Shown piece by piece: positions 8,971 to 18,583 of a stretch of 64,000 nucleotides of DNA. The stretch's first letter is position 1. Every line of letters begins with the position of its first letter. The stretch is from Methylomonas sp. ZR1 (lineage in GTDB: Bacteria > Pseudomonadota > Gammaproteobacteria > Methylococcales > Methylomonadaceae): positions 1,984,001-2,048,000 of the forward strand of contig NZ_RCST01000001.1 of assembly GCF_013141865.1 (NCBI RefSeq). Direction: 5' to 3'. The notes under the pieces were generated by a model that saw only the letters and a program-made list of their open reading frames with translations, ran no database searches and was not told the DNA's origin. Made by a program: the position numbers and the translations under genes.

Positions 8971-9591
8971 ATGAAACTCTACATGACACCCGGCTCCTGC
9001 ACGACCGGTATCCATATTTTACTGGAAGAGCTGGATCTGATTTTTGAAGCGCATCTGGTCAATTTAATGGCCGGCGATCAACATCAAGCCGATTATCTGG
9101 CAATCAACCCCAAAGCCAGCATCCCTACCCTGGTCCGTAACGACGGTACTGCCCTGACCGAATTCCAAGCTATCGCCTACTGGCTGGCGCGCAGCTACCC
9201 CAAAGCAAAACTATTGCCAGGAGACGCAGATGGCGATGCGAAAGCTATCGAGTTGATGGACTATGCGGTCGGCACGCTGCATGGTCAAGGCTTTGCCCGC
9301 ATTTTTACCACGGAGAAATTCGCGCCCAATCCCGCCGATCACGACGCAGTTAAGGCCCAAGGCTTGGATATAGTCAATAAAGCTTTTGCAATCTTGAACG
9401 AGTTGCTACCAGCCGAAGGCTATGCATTGAGCGCATTCAGCATCGCCGATGCCGCTTTGTTTTACGTGGAATTTTGGGCGGATAAGATCGGCATTACGCT
9501 CCCGGAAAACTGCTTGAAACACTATCGTTTGATGCTGTCGCGGCCGGTTGTTAAACGGGTACTGAGGGAGGAAGGTTATCGCGTGGAGTGA
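8971..9591 (+). CDS. Beta-class glutathione S-transferase
   Basis: A thioredoxin-like N-terminal domain begins MKLYMTPGSC, placing Cys10 where bacterial beta-class GSTs carry their catalytic cysteine. NPKASIPTLV with the cis-Pro and LTEFQAIAYWLA form the glutathione site. The C-terminal half is the helical GST domain with the conserved FSIADAALFYVEFW. At 206 residues it is of normal length. It is the last gene of the 6.4-9.6 kb operon and likely conjugates or reduces a product related to the upstream FAD oxidase, although the substrate is unknown. Confidence 0.88.
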   Translation: MKLYMTPGSCTTGIHILLEELDLIFEAHLVNLMAGDQHQADYLAINPKASIPTLVRNDGTALTEFQAIAYWLARSYPKAKLLPGDADGDAKAIELMDYAVGTLHGQGFARIFTTEKFAPNPADHDAVKAQGLDIVNKAFAILNELLPAEGYALSAFSIADAALFYVEFWADKIGITLPENCLKHYRLMLSRPVVKRVLREEGYRVE

Positions 9592-9800
9592 CTTTTATCG
9601 CCGCACTATCTGTTGTTGCCTTCTCCTGTCCGGAGATTCGCGATGTGAAGCCATTCACACTCATATCCATCAATCACCCGAGTTAAGCCAATATCCCTTC
9701 ACATTTACAAGGTGACTAAATCGTCATCCACACACTATTCACAAGACAAGCGCTGGATTTTCAAGGAAAATAGCGTCCTCTTTACCATTCGCTACAGCGC

Positions 9801-10604
9801 ATGTACAAATATGAAGGCCTGGTGGTACACCAAAGCCACGACGACGAAGGCATCATAGAAATCGTTGATAAGGAGGGCGTCAGGGCCTTGCACTTTGGCT
9901 CGCATGCTCGGCAAAGCAGTATGCTACTGATGGAACCCGACCGGCTACATTCGTTGTATGCCAGGGCAATGATGGCCGGCCTGCTGTTCCACGACACTCC
10001 CAACGAAATCCTGATGATAGGTTTGGGCGGCGGCACTATCGCCAAATTCATGCTGCGCCAGTTTGCCGATTGCCGGCTCAAGGTCGTGGAATTTCGTAGC
10101 AGTGTGTTAAAAGTCGCACGCAGCCATTTTGGCCTGCCATTCGATCCGCGCCTGAAAATCAAGATTGGCTGCGGCGCGCAACATGTACGCCAAGCCAGCC
10201 AGGTGCAGAGCGAACAGCACGACTTGATCGTCATAGACGCTTACGACCACGACGGCATGGCCCCGGAAGTGAGTAGCGAAACTTTCTTCGACAATTGCCG
10301 AACCTTACTGACCAAGAACGGTCTGCTGGTGATCAATTTGTGGGGCACCGATAAGGACATGTTCCAGCAAGTGGCCTGGAATCTGGGCCGCGTGTTTGAA
10401 AGGCGCATGCTGTTTTTGCCGGTACGCAATCGCGGTAATGTCATCGGCTTTGCCTTCGGCGAAAACATGGCAAAGCCAGGCATCAAACAATTGATCGACA
10501 AGGCCAAGCGGCTGGAACAGATGTACCAACTGGAATTCCCCATCTATTTGTTGGATTTAAAACGCCACAACCCCAACGTCTTCAACCGGATTATAAAATC
10601 GTGA
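9801..10604 (+). CDS. Spermidine synthase-like methyltransferase-fold protein
   Basis: A Rossmann-type nucleotide-binding motif [12 protein letters not shown] is followed by [12 protein letters not shown] and by [12 protein letters not shown], corresponding to the aminopropyltransferase active-site strand. This identifies the spermidine/spermine synthase superfamily. At 267 residues it has the size of a catalytic spermidine synthase, but the usual gatekeeping DxxDP(x)GP loop reads [10 protein letters not shown]. Polyamine synthesis is therefore likely but not certain. It overlaps the downstream YgiQ gene by 4 bp. Confidence 0.78.
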   Translation: MYKYEGLVVHQSHDDEGIIEIVDKEGVRALHFGSHARQSSMLLMEPDRLHSLYARAMMAGLLFHDTPNEILMIGLGGGTIAKFMLRQFADCRLKVVEFRSSVLKVARSHFGLPFDPRLKIKIGCGAQHVRQASQVQSEQHDLIVIDAYDHDGMAPEVSSETFFDNCRTLLTKNGLLVINLWGTDKDMFQQVAWNLGRVFERRMLFLPVRNRGNVIGFAFGENMAKPGIKQLIDKAKRLEQMYQLEFPIYLLDLKRHNPNVFNRIIKS

Positions 10605-12772
10605 TACACAACGCTCCCAACATCTTCGGCTATAAAAAATACTGGGCGCACCGCTTCGGGCCGGCGCCGGAATTGCCGATGAGCCGCGCAGAAATGGAAG
10701 CGCTGGGCTGGGACGCCTGCGACGTCATCTTGGTGACCGGCGATGCCTATGTCGATCATCCCAGTTTTGGTATGGCCGTAATTGGCCGAGTGTTGGAAGC
10801 GCAGGGCTTCCGGGTCGGCATCATCTCGCAACCGGATTGGCATAGTGCCGAGGACTTTAGACGACTGGGCCAACCCAAACTGTTTTTTGGGGTCACCGGC
10901 GGCAACATGGATTCGATGGTCAATCGCTATACCTCTGACAAGAAAATCCGCTCCAACGACGCTTATACCGCCGATGGGGCGGCCGGCAAACGCCCGGACC
11001 GCGCCGTGAATGTCTATTCACACCGCTGCCGGGAAGCCTACAAAAATGTGCCGATTATTATCGGCGGTATTGAAGCTAGCCTGCGTCGGATCGCGCATTA
11101 CGACTATTGGTCCGATAAAGTGCGTAAATCCATCCTGCTGGACTCCAAAGCCGACCTATTGGTCTACGGCAACGCCGAGCGGCAAGTGGTGGAAATCGCC
11201 CAACGCTTGGCAAAAGGCGAAACCATCGCCGATTTGAAAGGCATACGAGGCACTGTGCATTTTGTCAAACAGGTTCCGCAGGGCTGGATGGAGAAAGACT
11301 CGACCGACATCGACAAGCCGGGCGCGGTGATTTCCCACGTGAACCCCTATCAAGAACAACCGGCGTGCGACGATCAGGGACGATCAGAGTGCGGCGACGG
11401 GTCGGGAACCCGTGCCGCGGAGGATAAACCGGCACTGGCTAAAAACGAGCAGGTGATCCAATTCAAACCCATCGCCAACAAGCAGCGCACGCAAACCGTG
11501 ATCCGCCTGCCGGATTACGAAGCCGTAAAAGACGATCCGATTTTATACGCACACGCTTCCCGAGTGATGCACGGCGAAACCAACCCCGGCAACGCCCGCG
11601 CCTTGATCCAGCGCCACGGCAACCGCGAAGTGTGGATCAATCCGCCGCCTTTGCCGCTGACCACACCTGAAATGGACGGCGTGTTCGACCTGCCCTACTC
11701 GCGTTTACCCCATACTGCTTACGGCAAGGCCAATATACCGGCATTTGAAATGATTCAGCATTCAGTGTTGATCATGCGCGGCTGTTTCGGTGGCTGCAGC
11801 TTTTGTTCGATTACCGAACACGAAGGCCGCATCATTCAAAACCGTTCGGAAGATTCCATCATTCGTGAGATTGAAGCCATCCGCGATACTTCGCCGAATT
11901 TTACCGGCCACATTTCCGACTTGGGCGGCCCGACCGCCAACATGTGGCGGCTGGCGTGCAAGGACCCGAAGATTGAAGAATCGTGCCGCAAACCCTCCTG
12001 CGTCTATCCGGGGATTTGCCAGAACCTGAATACGGATCAGACCCCGCTGGTCAAACTGTATCGGCGTGCCCGTACCTTACCCGGCATCAAGAAGATCTTT
12101 ATTGCCTCCGGCTTGCGCTACGACATCGCCGTGGAAACCCCGGAATATGTAAAAGAACTGGTGACCCACCATGTCGGCGGTTACCTAAAAATCGCCCCGG
12201 AACACACCGAGCAAGGCCCGCTGTCGAAGATGATGAAACCAGGCATGAGCACTTACGACCGCTTCAAAGCGATGTTTGATAAGTACTCCAAGGAAGCCGG
12301 CAAGGAGCAGTATCTAATCCCCTACTTCATAGCCGCCCACCCCGGCACTGAAGATAAAGACATGCTGAATCTGGCTCTATGGCTAAAACGTAACGGCTTC
12401 CGAGCCGACCAAGTCCAGGCCTTTTTACCCTCGCCGATGTCGATTGCTACGGCGATGTATCATTCGGGGAAAGATACCTTGCACAAAGTCGCCCGAAACA
12501 GCCCGGACATAGCAATTCCGAAAAGCATCAAGCAACGGCGCTTGCACAAGGCATTTCTGCGCTACCACGACCCGAAAAACTGGCCTTTGTTGCGAGAAGC
12601 CTTAAAAGATATGGGCCGCGCCGATTTAATTGGCAACGGTAAGCAGCATTTGGTGCCGAGTTTTCAGCCGAAAACCGATGATCAGCCCTCGGCAAAGACG
12701 GGTAAAACTCAGACGTTCAGAACCAAACATACCTTATTTTCTGATACGCCCAGGAAGCGGAAACAAAGATAA
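10601..12772 (+). CDS. ygiQ: YgiQ-family radical SAM protein
   Basis: A GTG start overlaps the upstream stop (GTGA). The N-terminal third ([41 protein letters not shown]) is diagnostic of the UPF0313/YgiQ family. The radical-SAM cluster motif is CFGGCSFC (CX3CX2C) near residue 394. It has a C-terminal extension with the conserved [17 protein letters not shown], as in members carrying DUF3362. The biochemical role is unknown for the family. An irregular segment (residues about 249-287) before IQFKPIANK is low in complexity and appears inserted (see findings). The protein ends in a basic tail. Confidence 0.92.
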   Translation: MIHNAPNIFGYKKYWAHRFGPAPELPMSRAEMEALGWDACDVILVTGDAYVDHPSFGMAVIGRVLEAQGFRVGIISQPDWHSAEDFRRLGQPKLFFGVTGGNMDSMVNRYTSDKKIRSNDAYTADGAAGKRPDRAVNVYSHRCREAYKNVPIIIGGIEASLRRIAHYDYWSDKVRKSILLDSKADLLVYGNAERQVVEIAQRLAKGETIADLKGIRGTVHFVKQVPQGWMEKDSTDIDKPGAVISHVNPYQEQPACDDQGRSECGDGSGTRAAEDKPALAKNEQVIQFKPIANKQRTQTVIRLPDYEAVKDDPILYAHASRVMHGETNPGNARALIQRHGNREVWINPPPLPLTTPEMDGVFDLPYSRLPHTAYGKANIPAFEMIQHSVLIMRGCFGGCSFCSITEHEGRIIQNRSEDSIIREIEAIRDTSPNFTGHISDLGGPTANMWRLACKDPKIEESCRKPSCVYPGICQNLNTDQTPLVKLYRRARTLPGIKKIFIASGLRYDIAVETPEYVKELVTHHVGGYLKIAPEHTEQGPLSKMMKPGMSTYDRFKAMFDKYSKEAGKEQYLIPYFIAAHPGTEDKDMLNLALWLKRNGFRADQVQAFLPSPMSIATAMYHSGKDTLHKVARNSPDIAIPKSIKQRRLHKAFLRYHDPKNWPLLREALKDMGRADLIGNGKQHLVPSFQPKTDDQPSAKTGKTQTFRTKHTLFSDTPRKRKQR

Positions 12773-12788
12773 AATTGCATTTTTCCGC

Positions 12789-13739
12789 TTATAAAGACTG
12801 CTGCCAATGTATGGTCGTTCGCCAAACTTGCCGCCAGAAGCCAAGAAAAAATCCAAAAAACTTGTCGCTCAGAGTCAGCTTGCGTTGCGCTTTCACTTCC
12901 CAGCCAAAAGTCTTTATGGTGTCAATTGCTCGGCGTAAATCGATTAAATATTCGCGATAAATATGGCGCCTCGTTACCGAAGGCAATGGGTAAGAACCGC
13001 AATCAACAGTGTACCGGGCCGCCGACAAGCCTTTTAAAATGCGTAATTCGTGAAAGTGCCAACAAACCGCTCGGCCATGAGGAAAGCGGGTGGCGTTCCA
13101 GGGAGCCTGTAAAAGCTCTTTGTCGGCCAAAACATGAACTTGTTCGGAAAATCGCTCGGTCCAATCGTCCAGATATTTTTGGTCCCCAAACTTACCGTCT
13201 TCCGCGCGCGCATGGCACCACTCTAGGCAGCGGGCTTCCCACCAACGTCGAACTTCTTCTCCACCCTCTCTTTGGAAAATCATAAACTGCACGCAATATT
13301 GGCCTGAGGTTGCCGACCGGTCATATTCCGGAGCGTACGCATGATCCGTTATCAATAACTGTTTGCCGGATTCTTCAAACTCCCAAAAAATCTGCTTTGG
13401 GTTTTTACGAAACCATAAATCTGCATCCAGATAAGTTACGCGCTGAACAGATGGATCGGAAGCAAAAACAAAACGTGGGGTAAATGGTGTTAGGGTCCAG
13501 CAATATTCCGCTATTGTGCGTTGCCGCTTAACGTTAATCAATTCATCTGTCTCAAGTATGCTTAGTTGCAGTAATCGTACGTTTGGCAGATCAAGGCGCC
13601 CCAACTTTTCGAATACCTCATCATCCATGCACAAAATCCACAGGGTATAAGCTCCCGCATGTCTCTGCATGGACGCATACAGAGCAAGCCCCTGCGGCAA
13701 AAACAGACTATCAAATAAGGTGACGTAATGTTCGTTCAT
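12789..13739 (-). CDS. Glycosyltransferase, GT8-like nucleotide-diphosphosugar fold
   Basis: The N-terminal sequence (YVTLFDSLFLPQGLALYASMQRH) and RVTYLDADLWF, with a DxD metal/UDP-sugar motif, indicate a GT-A retaining glycosyltransferase. A CWHFHELRIL segment near residue 225 is typical of this group. The ATG overlaps the stop of the upstream aminotransferase by 4 bp (ATGA). It is the last gene of a long minus-strand polysaccharide cluster. The donor and acceptor sugars cannot be inferred. It likely transfers a sugar to a lipid-linked intermediate in the cytoplasm. Confidence 0.78.
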   Translation of the reverse strand: MNEHYVTLFDSLFLPQGLALYASMQRHAGAYTLWILCMDDEVFEKLGRLDLPNVRLLQLSILETDELINVKRQRTIAEYCWTLTPFTPRFVFASDPSVQRVTYLDADLWFRKNPKQIFWEFEESGKQLLITDHAYAPEYDRSATSGQYCVQFMIFQREGGEEVRRWWEARCLEWCHARAEDGKFGDQKYLDDWTERFSEQVHVLADKELLQAPWNATRFPHGRAVCWHFHELRILKGLSAARYTVDCGSYPLPSVTRRHIYREYLIDLRRAIDTIKTFGWEVKAQRKLTLSDKFFGFFLGFWRQVWRTTIHWQQSL

Positions 13740-14839
13740 TTGCCCTGAAAAGAATTGACAGCCGCTATCACAAGCGCTACGTCCTCATCCGACATTTGCG
13801 GATGACACGGTAAAGAAAGACAGGTGTCGGCGTGCCGTTCGCTGTGGACCAAGCCGTACCGATCACAGCCGAGATTACGACAAGGTTCTTGCATATGAAT
13901 GGGAATCGGGTAATGAATAAATGTTTGTATCTGCTTTTGTTGCAAATGTGCTTGGAGTGCGTCGCGGAAAGGGCAAATGACGACAAATAAATGATAGACG
14001 TGGCCGGACCTGGATTCAGGCAATGCCAAGCAAGTAACATTCGAATTCTTAATACCGTCAAAATAAGCTGTCGCAATTTGCCGTCGACGCTCGGTAAAGT
14101 CAGGCAACCACTTGAGTCGCTCCGATAAAATAGCCGCCTGAATTTCGTCCAACCGGCTATTCAAGCCAAATTCAGGATGCCGATAGCGCACACTTTGTCC
14201 ATAGTTACGCAATTGGCTCGCCCTTACAGCCAATTTTTCATTATTTGTTACAACCATGCCGGCGTCGCCGACTGCTCCGAGGTTTTTGGTAGGATAAAAA
14301 CTATATGCTCCCATAATCCCAAAGCTACCGGCTGCTTTACCACCTAATGACGCCAAGTGCGCTTGGGCGCAATCCTCAATAAGCGCAATTTCATAATTTG
14401 CACAAAACGCCGCCCACAAATCCATCGCACGAATTTGCCCGTACAGGTGAACCAAGACTACGGCTTTGGTATTGGACGTGACACAACGGCTGGCACTTTC
14501 CAAAGACAGCAAAGCGGTTTGTGGATCGATATCTGCCAAGACCGGTATGGCGCCGGCCCTTATTATTGCGAGCACTGTAGCGAATGCTGTCATCGGCGTG
14601 GTGATAACCTCATCGCCTGGTCCCACATCGAGCGCTCGCAATGCAATCTCTATGGCATCCATTCCATTGCCAACTCCCACACCAAAAGCTAGGCCACAGG
14701 CTAAAGCCCACTGCTGCTCAAACGCAGAAACCTCCTTGCCCAAAACAAACCAACCCGACTCGATGACGCGCTTCGCAGCTTCAAGCATAGCCTGTTGTAG
14801 CTCCGGCGGCTCGGCCTTAAAGTCATTCATCAAAATCAT
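13736..14839 (-). CDS. DegT/DnrJ/EryC1/StrS sugar aminotransferase
   Basis: A fold-type I PLP enzyme with EVITTPMTAFATVLAI, EDCAQAH (the PLP-pyridine aspartate region) and YSFYPTKNLGAVGDAG, containing the Schiff-base lysine. The open frame extends to 14929, but the extra N-terminus lies inside the upstream epimerase. I chose ATG 14839, which forms an ATGA overlap with the epimerase stop (ATG 14830 is possible). It should transaminate a keto-sugar nucleotide, giving an amino-deoxysugar for the surface polysaccharide. The partner dehydratase/epimerase is the adjacent gene. Confidence 0.9.
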   Translation of the reverse strand: MILMNDFKAEPPELQQAMLEAAKRVIESGWFVLGKEVSAFEQQWALACGLAFGVGVGNGMDAIEIALRALDVGPGDEVITTPMTAFATVLAIIRAGAIPVLADIDPQTALLSLESASRCVTSNTKAVVLVHLYGQIRAMDLWAAFCANYEIALIEDCAQAHLASLGGKAAGSFGIMGAYSFYPTKNLGAVGDAGMVVTNNEKLAVRASQLRNYGQSVRYRHPEFGLNSRLDEIQAAILSERLKWLPDFTERRRQIATAYFDGIKNSNVTCLALPESRSGHVYHLFVVICPFRDALQAHLQQKQIQTFIHYPIPIHMQEPCRNLGCDRYGLVHSERHADTCLSLPCHPQMSDEDVALVIAAVNSFQGK

Positions 14840-15831
14840 GCGTTCGCGTCCCAATAGTGTCGGTGGTGTTCCGCATAATAAGCCAGGGTGTTTGCTAACC
14901 CTTCGCGTAAACCAATTTCCGGTTTCCAACCCAACTCAGAAGTAATTAACGAAAAATCACTGTAGTAATCGCCTATATCAATCGCTTTTCGCTCTGGCGG
15001 AAAAGGTATCAATTCAAAAGCACCACCATAGCCAAGTTCAATCATCATCTGCGCCAAGTCTTTTAAGCCAATGACTTCTTTACTGCCCAAATTGTATACC
15101 TTGCCGTTGGCTTGCTCGCTTGCACCAGCCAGTAATAGGGCGCTCACGCAATCATCCACGTAATTAAAATCTCTTAGTTGCAGCCCGTCTCCAAAAACCT
15201 TTATCGGATTACCTTCAATCAATAGCCTCACCCAGATACCTAGAAAGGTTTGACGCGCATCCTTGACGCGCATTCCAGGGCCATAAGTATTGGTAAGACG
15301 CAAAGCGCATGCTTGAATCCCATAAACATTGTTATAGAGAAGGTGATACCACTCACCAGCTAATTTGTTAATGCCATTGACATCCACTGGACGAATTGGA
15401 TGTTTCTCATCCACCGGCAGATAATCCGGCTTTCCATAAAGTTGTCGAGTACTGGCAAAAACAATCTTGACACCGGGATTAACTTTGCGGCAAGCCTCTA
15501 ATATGGAAAGCTGCGCGGTGGCATTGATTTCCAGGTCTGTGCGTGGATCGACCATAGAATCAAGATGACTTGTTTGCCCAGCCAAATTGAAAAGGTAATC
15601 CTGATTTTGCAGCAAATAGGCAAGCGCAAATGAATCGCGTACGTCACAAACATTTACGGAAACTCGGTCACGGATATCTACAATGTTAAATGGATTGCCG
15701 CCATATTGTGGTATGAGGCTATCTACAAGCGTAACGTTCGCACCAAGCGCAACTAAAACCCGGGCAAGATTGGAGCCAATGAAACCCAGCCCCCCCGTAA
15801 TTAATATTTGTTTACCTTCATATGTATTCAA
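14836..15831 (-). CDS. Extended-SDR nucleotide-sugar epimerase/dehydratase with altered catalytic motif
   Basis: The NAD-binding motif TGGLGFIGS lies at residues 12-20, FNLAGQTSHLDS near 81-92, FASTRQLYG at 125-133 and RDFNYVDDC further on, all typical of the GalE/RmlB-like family. The usual YxxxK catalytic pair is replaced: the aligned residues are N152 and K156 (VNGINK). It overlaps the genes on both sides by 4 bp. It probably prepares the sugar nucleotide that the DegT protein aminates. Whether the Tyr-to-Asn change abolishes or reassigns chemistry cannot be decided here. Confidence 0.85.
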   Translation of the reverse strand: MNTYEGKQILITGGLGFIGSNLARVLVALGANVTLVDSLIPQYGGNPFNIVDIRDRVSVNVCDVRDSFALAYLLQNQDYLFNLAGQTSHLDSMVDPRTDLEINATAQLSILEACRKVNPGVKIVFASTRQLYGKPDYLPVDEKHPIRPVDVNGINKLAGEWYHLLYNNVYGIQACALRLTNTYGPGMRVKDARQTFLGIWVRLLIEGNPIKVFGDGLQLRDFNYVDDCVSALLLAGASEQANGKVYNLGSKEVIGLKDLAQMMIELGYGGAFELIPFPPERKAIDIGDYYSDFSLITSELGWKPEIGLREGLANTLAYYAEHHRHYWDANA

Positions 15832-16547
15832 GAAATTTTTTCCGCCAACACAATATTATCAAGAAATAGATCCGCGTTTACAGGCAACACTCGACTAAAA
15901 AAAATACCGCATAAATTAATTGTAGCCATCACGGAAACCGTTAAAAGTAGCTTACAGATTTTTGGAAAAGATTGGATAATCTTAAAAATGAAAGCGTTTG
16001 TCAGTTGAAACAAAACAGACGCATCGGCACAAGTTTTTCTATGCTCGATGATTCTAAACCCATGTTTTTCCAACAGGGCGCGTAATCCAAAACTGGAATA
16101 TCGCGCGAAATCGTAAGGCTGCTCATGCTCGTCCCAAACAAATGGAACCGTAAGCAGTAAGCTACCATTAGGCTTTAGCACCCGATTGAGTTGCTCTAGA
16201 AACTCATCAGGATTAAATACGTGCTCGAGAACTTGATTACAAAGGACTGAGTCGAACGATGCATCATCAAATGGGAATTTTTTACCATCATAAAAATAAT
16301 CCGCAATATCCCTCTGCCTGGAAAAGACACTATCAATCTCTAAACCGATGTAGGTACTAACATTAAAAAGCTGTTTATAGGGCTTAGTACCACAACCTAC
16401 ATCAAGTAAAACTCCTCTCAATTTAGGAGCGAATTCTGTCATAGCGCGGTATAAACCTAAACGTGAAAAATAAAAAGGATTTACAAAAACACCTAGCCAT
16501 CCGGGGGTGTACATTTCTTTAAAATAATATGATTTAAAAAGAATCAC
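15828..16547 (-). CDS. Class I SAM-dependent methyltransferase
   Basis: Motif I LLDVGCGTKPYK near residue 48, an acidic motif II (YIGLEID) and a Methyltransf_11-type FDSVLCNQVLEHV segment identify a class I methyltransferase. LNRVLKPNGSLLLTVPF follows as expected. There are 239 residues, and the hydrophobic segment near the C-terminus could associate with the membrane. It is coupled to both flanking genes by ATGA overlaps. It likely methylates a sugar or lipid-linked intermediate of the polysaccharide. Base composition becomes visibly AT-rich from about here leftward into the cluster core. Confidence 0.85.
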   Translation of the reverse strand: MILFKSYYFKEMYTPGWLGVFVNPFYFSRLGLYRAMTEFAPKLRGVLLDVGCGTKPYKQLFNVSTYIGLEIDSVFSRQRDIADYFYDGKKFPFDDASFDSVLCNQVLEHVFNPDEFLEQLNRVLKPNGSLLLTVPFVWDEHEQPYDFARYSSFGLRALLEKHGFRIIEHRKTCADASVLFQLTNAFIFKIIQSFPKICKLLLTVSVMATINLCGIFFSRVLPVNADLFLDNIVLAEKIS

Positions 16548-17383
16548 GATTCACGCCGCTGCAATAACATACCTTGAAAAGAGAATTCAAAGCCTTTATT
16601 GGAATAAACCGTCCCTTCTGGACAATTTATGTTGCCTATCGAGCACCAATCTTGATTTATTTTATTTAGAAATGCAGACTCAGAAAAAACCCACATCGGG
16701 TAACTAGCCTTGTAAATAGAAGGTGGCACACGCTGGATTAACAGTTTATCTTGCGCAAGTTTTGAAAAAGGCGTACGATCAATAATTAAAATTGACGCCC
16801 CTATAAACGGCAATTTTTTGATAACGTCAAACGGGGATTCCAGATACTGTAACACGCTAGATAAAAGAATTACATTTGGCTTATTCTCAGCTAAACATTC
16901 ATCAATCGAATAATAAAATCGCAACACGTCGTCCTGAATATGAGTTCTTCCGGCTTCTACATAATGGGCTTGCTCGACTACATTCCATCGAACATTGGAC
17001 AATGTACTGAGGATAATCCGGTGCTGAAAATAGCTACTCCCCAAAGCACCGCCAAAATCCAGCACATTTAACCTGCCTCCAGCTAGAGCCGCTGCCCACA
17101 TCAATCCCGACAAACCTGGCCAAACGAAATCAACGTTATAAAAGAGCACGGAATCACGCTCGAAAAGCGCATCGCCACACTTAACTGTTAGTGTGGCATC
17201 CAGTACTCTTTTAAGTATATCGTCCGCAGAGTAACCAATGCACAACAAAGCGGATTCATCCCAGGTACTACCAGCATCATCAAAAACTATACCACCACCA
17301 AAATATCGGTTAAATTTACGAATTAGAATCAGAGGCAAGATTTTTTTTAAAAAAAAATTAAAATTTTTCACAACAACGTACAT
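16544..17383 (-). CDS. TIGR04325-type putative methyltransferase
   Basis: A protein of 279 residues with an N-terminal hydrophobic/basic region and a SAM-like motif VLDFGGALGSSYFQHR. NPNVILLSSVLQYLESP and IIDRTPFS then follow, matching the TIGR04325 (LIC12133-like) putative methyltransferase family found in surface-polysaccharide loci. FxGGxLGSSY replaces the classical GxGxG. It overlaps the next upstream gene by 16 bp. The methyl acceptor is unknown. Confidence 0.8.
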   Translation of the reverse strand: MYVVVKNFNFFLKKILPLILIRKFNRYFGGGIVFDDAGSTWDESALLCIGYSADDILKRVLDATLTVKCGDALFERDSVLFYNVDFVWPGLSGLMWAAALAGGRLNVLDFGGALGSSYFQHRIILSTLSNVRWNVVEQAHYVEAGRTHIQDDVLRFYYSIDECLAENKPNVILLSSVLQYLESPFDVIKKLPFIGASILIIDRTPFSKLAQDKLLIQRVPPSIYKASYPMWVFSESAFLNKINQDWCSIGNINCPEGTVYSNKGFEFSFQGMLLQRRES

Positions 17384-18567
17384 TTTTTATTAACAAAATA
17401 GAAAAATTCCACTAATCTTTGTTGAGCAAAAACTTCCCAAGAATACTTCTGTTTTATTCTGTTCGCGCCGATAGCACCCATATTGACTCTTTGTTCCGTT
17501 TCAACTAAAAGCAATATTTTTTTTGCTAAATCCTTAAAGTCGTTCTTCTTGAATCTCACACCATTCCCTTCAAATCTATCCACATCTTCTACCGTGTCGT
17601 TCACAATAATAGGCAGGCCGCACGCCATAGCATCTAACTGGCTAGTAGATTCTTGCAACGGCCACACACCTATATCTGAGCTATGATAAATATTTGGTAA
17701 ATCTTTTGGCTCTACAAACGGCAGTGTAGTGCATCCTTTGCAATTCTGAAGCTGACTCTGATAATCAGCATCACCGCAGCCTATAAATAATCCTTTAATA
17801 AATACGTAACCAATTTCGTGTAAATAATCTATTGCTTGTCCCAGTATGAGTGGTCCTTTATCTGCCGTAAAGCGCCCCGTATAAACACAAACAATATCGG
17901 CATCACCAAACCCTAGCTTTTCTCTAAACCTTGTTACTGAGACTTCGTTTCGTTCAGAATTGAAAATACCAGTTTCGACAGAAAGACTAGCTAACTTACA
18001 CTTTTCACTAGGTATACAAAAATAATTTGTAATATTAAAATAAACGTCAGGCGCTATAGGGTAAAATATATCAACATTATTTATAACATCTTCCAGCCAA
18101 AAATGCCTATTGCTTATCCAGAACTTAACCTTACTAATCAAATTAGTCGGCGGGGAAAAAACCGAAGAATGCATTCGGCTTTCACAAAATAAACAGAAAT
18201 TGTATTTTGGCTTTAACTTTGCTAGTAACGCAGTTGTTAACAGGTTTATCTCAAAGCAGTATATAACATCTGGATTTAACTTCTTTATTTTTTCTTCCAA
18301 ACCAATTATATTTATTCCGTAGCGAGAAACCTCAGAATAATTTCTATGTAACGTGAAATATAAATTTTTGAATACACCTGTTTTTGTTTGAGAATTTCCG
18401 AGCTTATTTTTATATACCTTATCGTAGTCAGTCGAGGTAGCATATACTTGCAAATTAGAAGTAACCAAATGCACTTCTTGATTTAGCTTCCCAAAAGCCA
18501 TAGGCAAGAAATTTTCTGAATAGCCCATGCTCTCAGAATACCAATCTGATACTATTAAAATTTTCAT
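17368..18567 (-). CDS. Glycosyltransferase family 4-like protein
   Basis: A protein of 399 residues with a GT-B fold. The N-terminal KILIVSDWYSESMGYSENFLPMAF resembles glycosyltransferase family 4 (Glyco_trans_4_4), and the C-terminal Glycos_transf_1 region shows VYTGRFTADKGP, the acidic donor-site segment SDIGVWPLQESTSQLDAMACGLPII and a following NDTV. The DNA is strongly AT-rich compared with the housekeeping genes in the window. It is likely a cytoplasmic/peripheral enzyme adding one sugar to a lipid carrier. Confidence 0.85.
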   Translation of the reverse strand: MKILIVSDWYSESMGYSENFLPMAFGKLNQEVHLVTSNLQVYATSTDYDKVYKNKLGNSQTKTGVFKNLYFTLHRNYSEVSRYGINIIGLEEKIKKLNPDVIYCFEINLLTTALLAKLKPKYNFCLFCESRMHSSVFSPPTNLISKVKFWISNRHFWLEDVINNVDIFYPIAPDVYFNITNYFCIPSEKCKLASLSVETGIFNSERNEVSVTRFREKLGFGDADIVCVYTGRFTADKGPLILGQAIDYLHEIGYVFIKGLFIGCGDADYQSQLQNCKGCTTLPFVEPKDLPNIYHSSDIGVWPLQESTSQLDAMACGLPIIVNDTVEDVDRFEGNGVRFKKNDFKDLAKKILLLVETEQRVNMGAIGANRIKQKYSWEVFAQQRLVEFFYFVNKKCTLL

Positions 18568-18583
18568 ACCTAAAGAATGCCTA

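Noticed and set aside
14839..14929. N-terminal extension of the sugar aminotransferase frame
   Set aside because: It lies inside the epimerase gene. The ATGA overlap at 14839 gives the normal family N-terminus.
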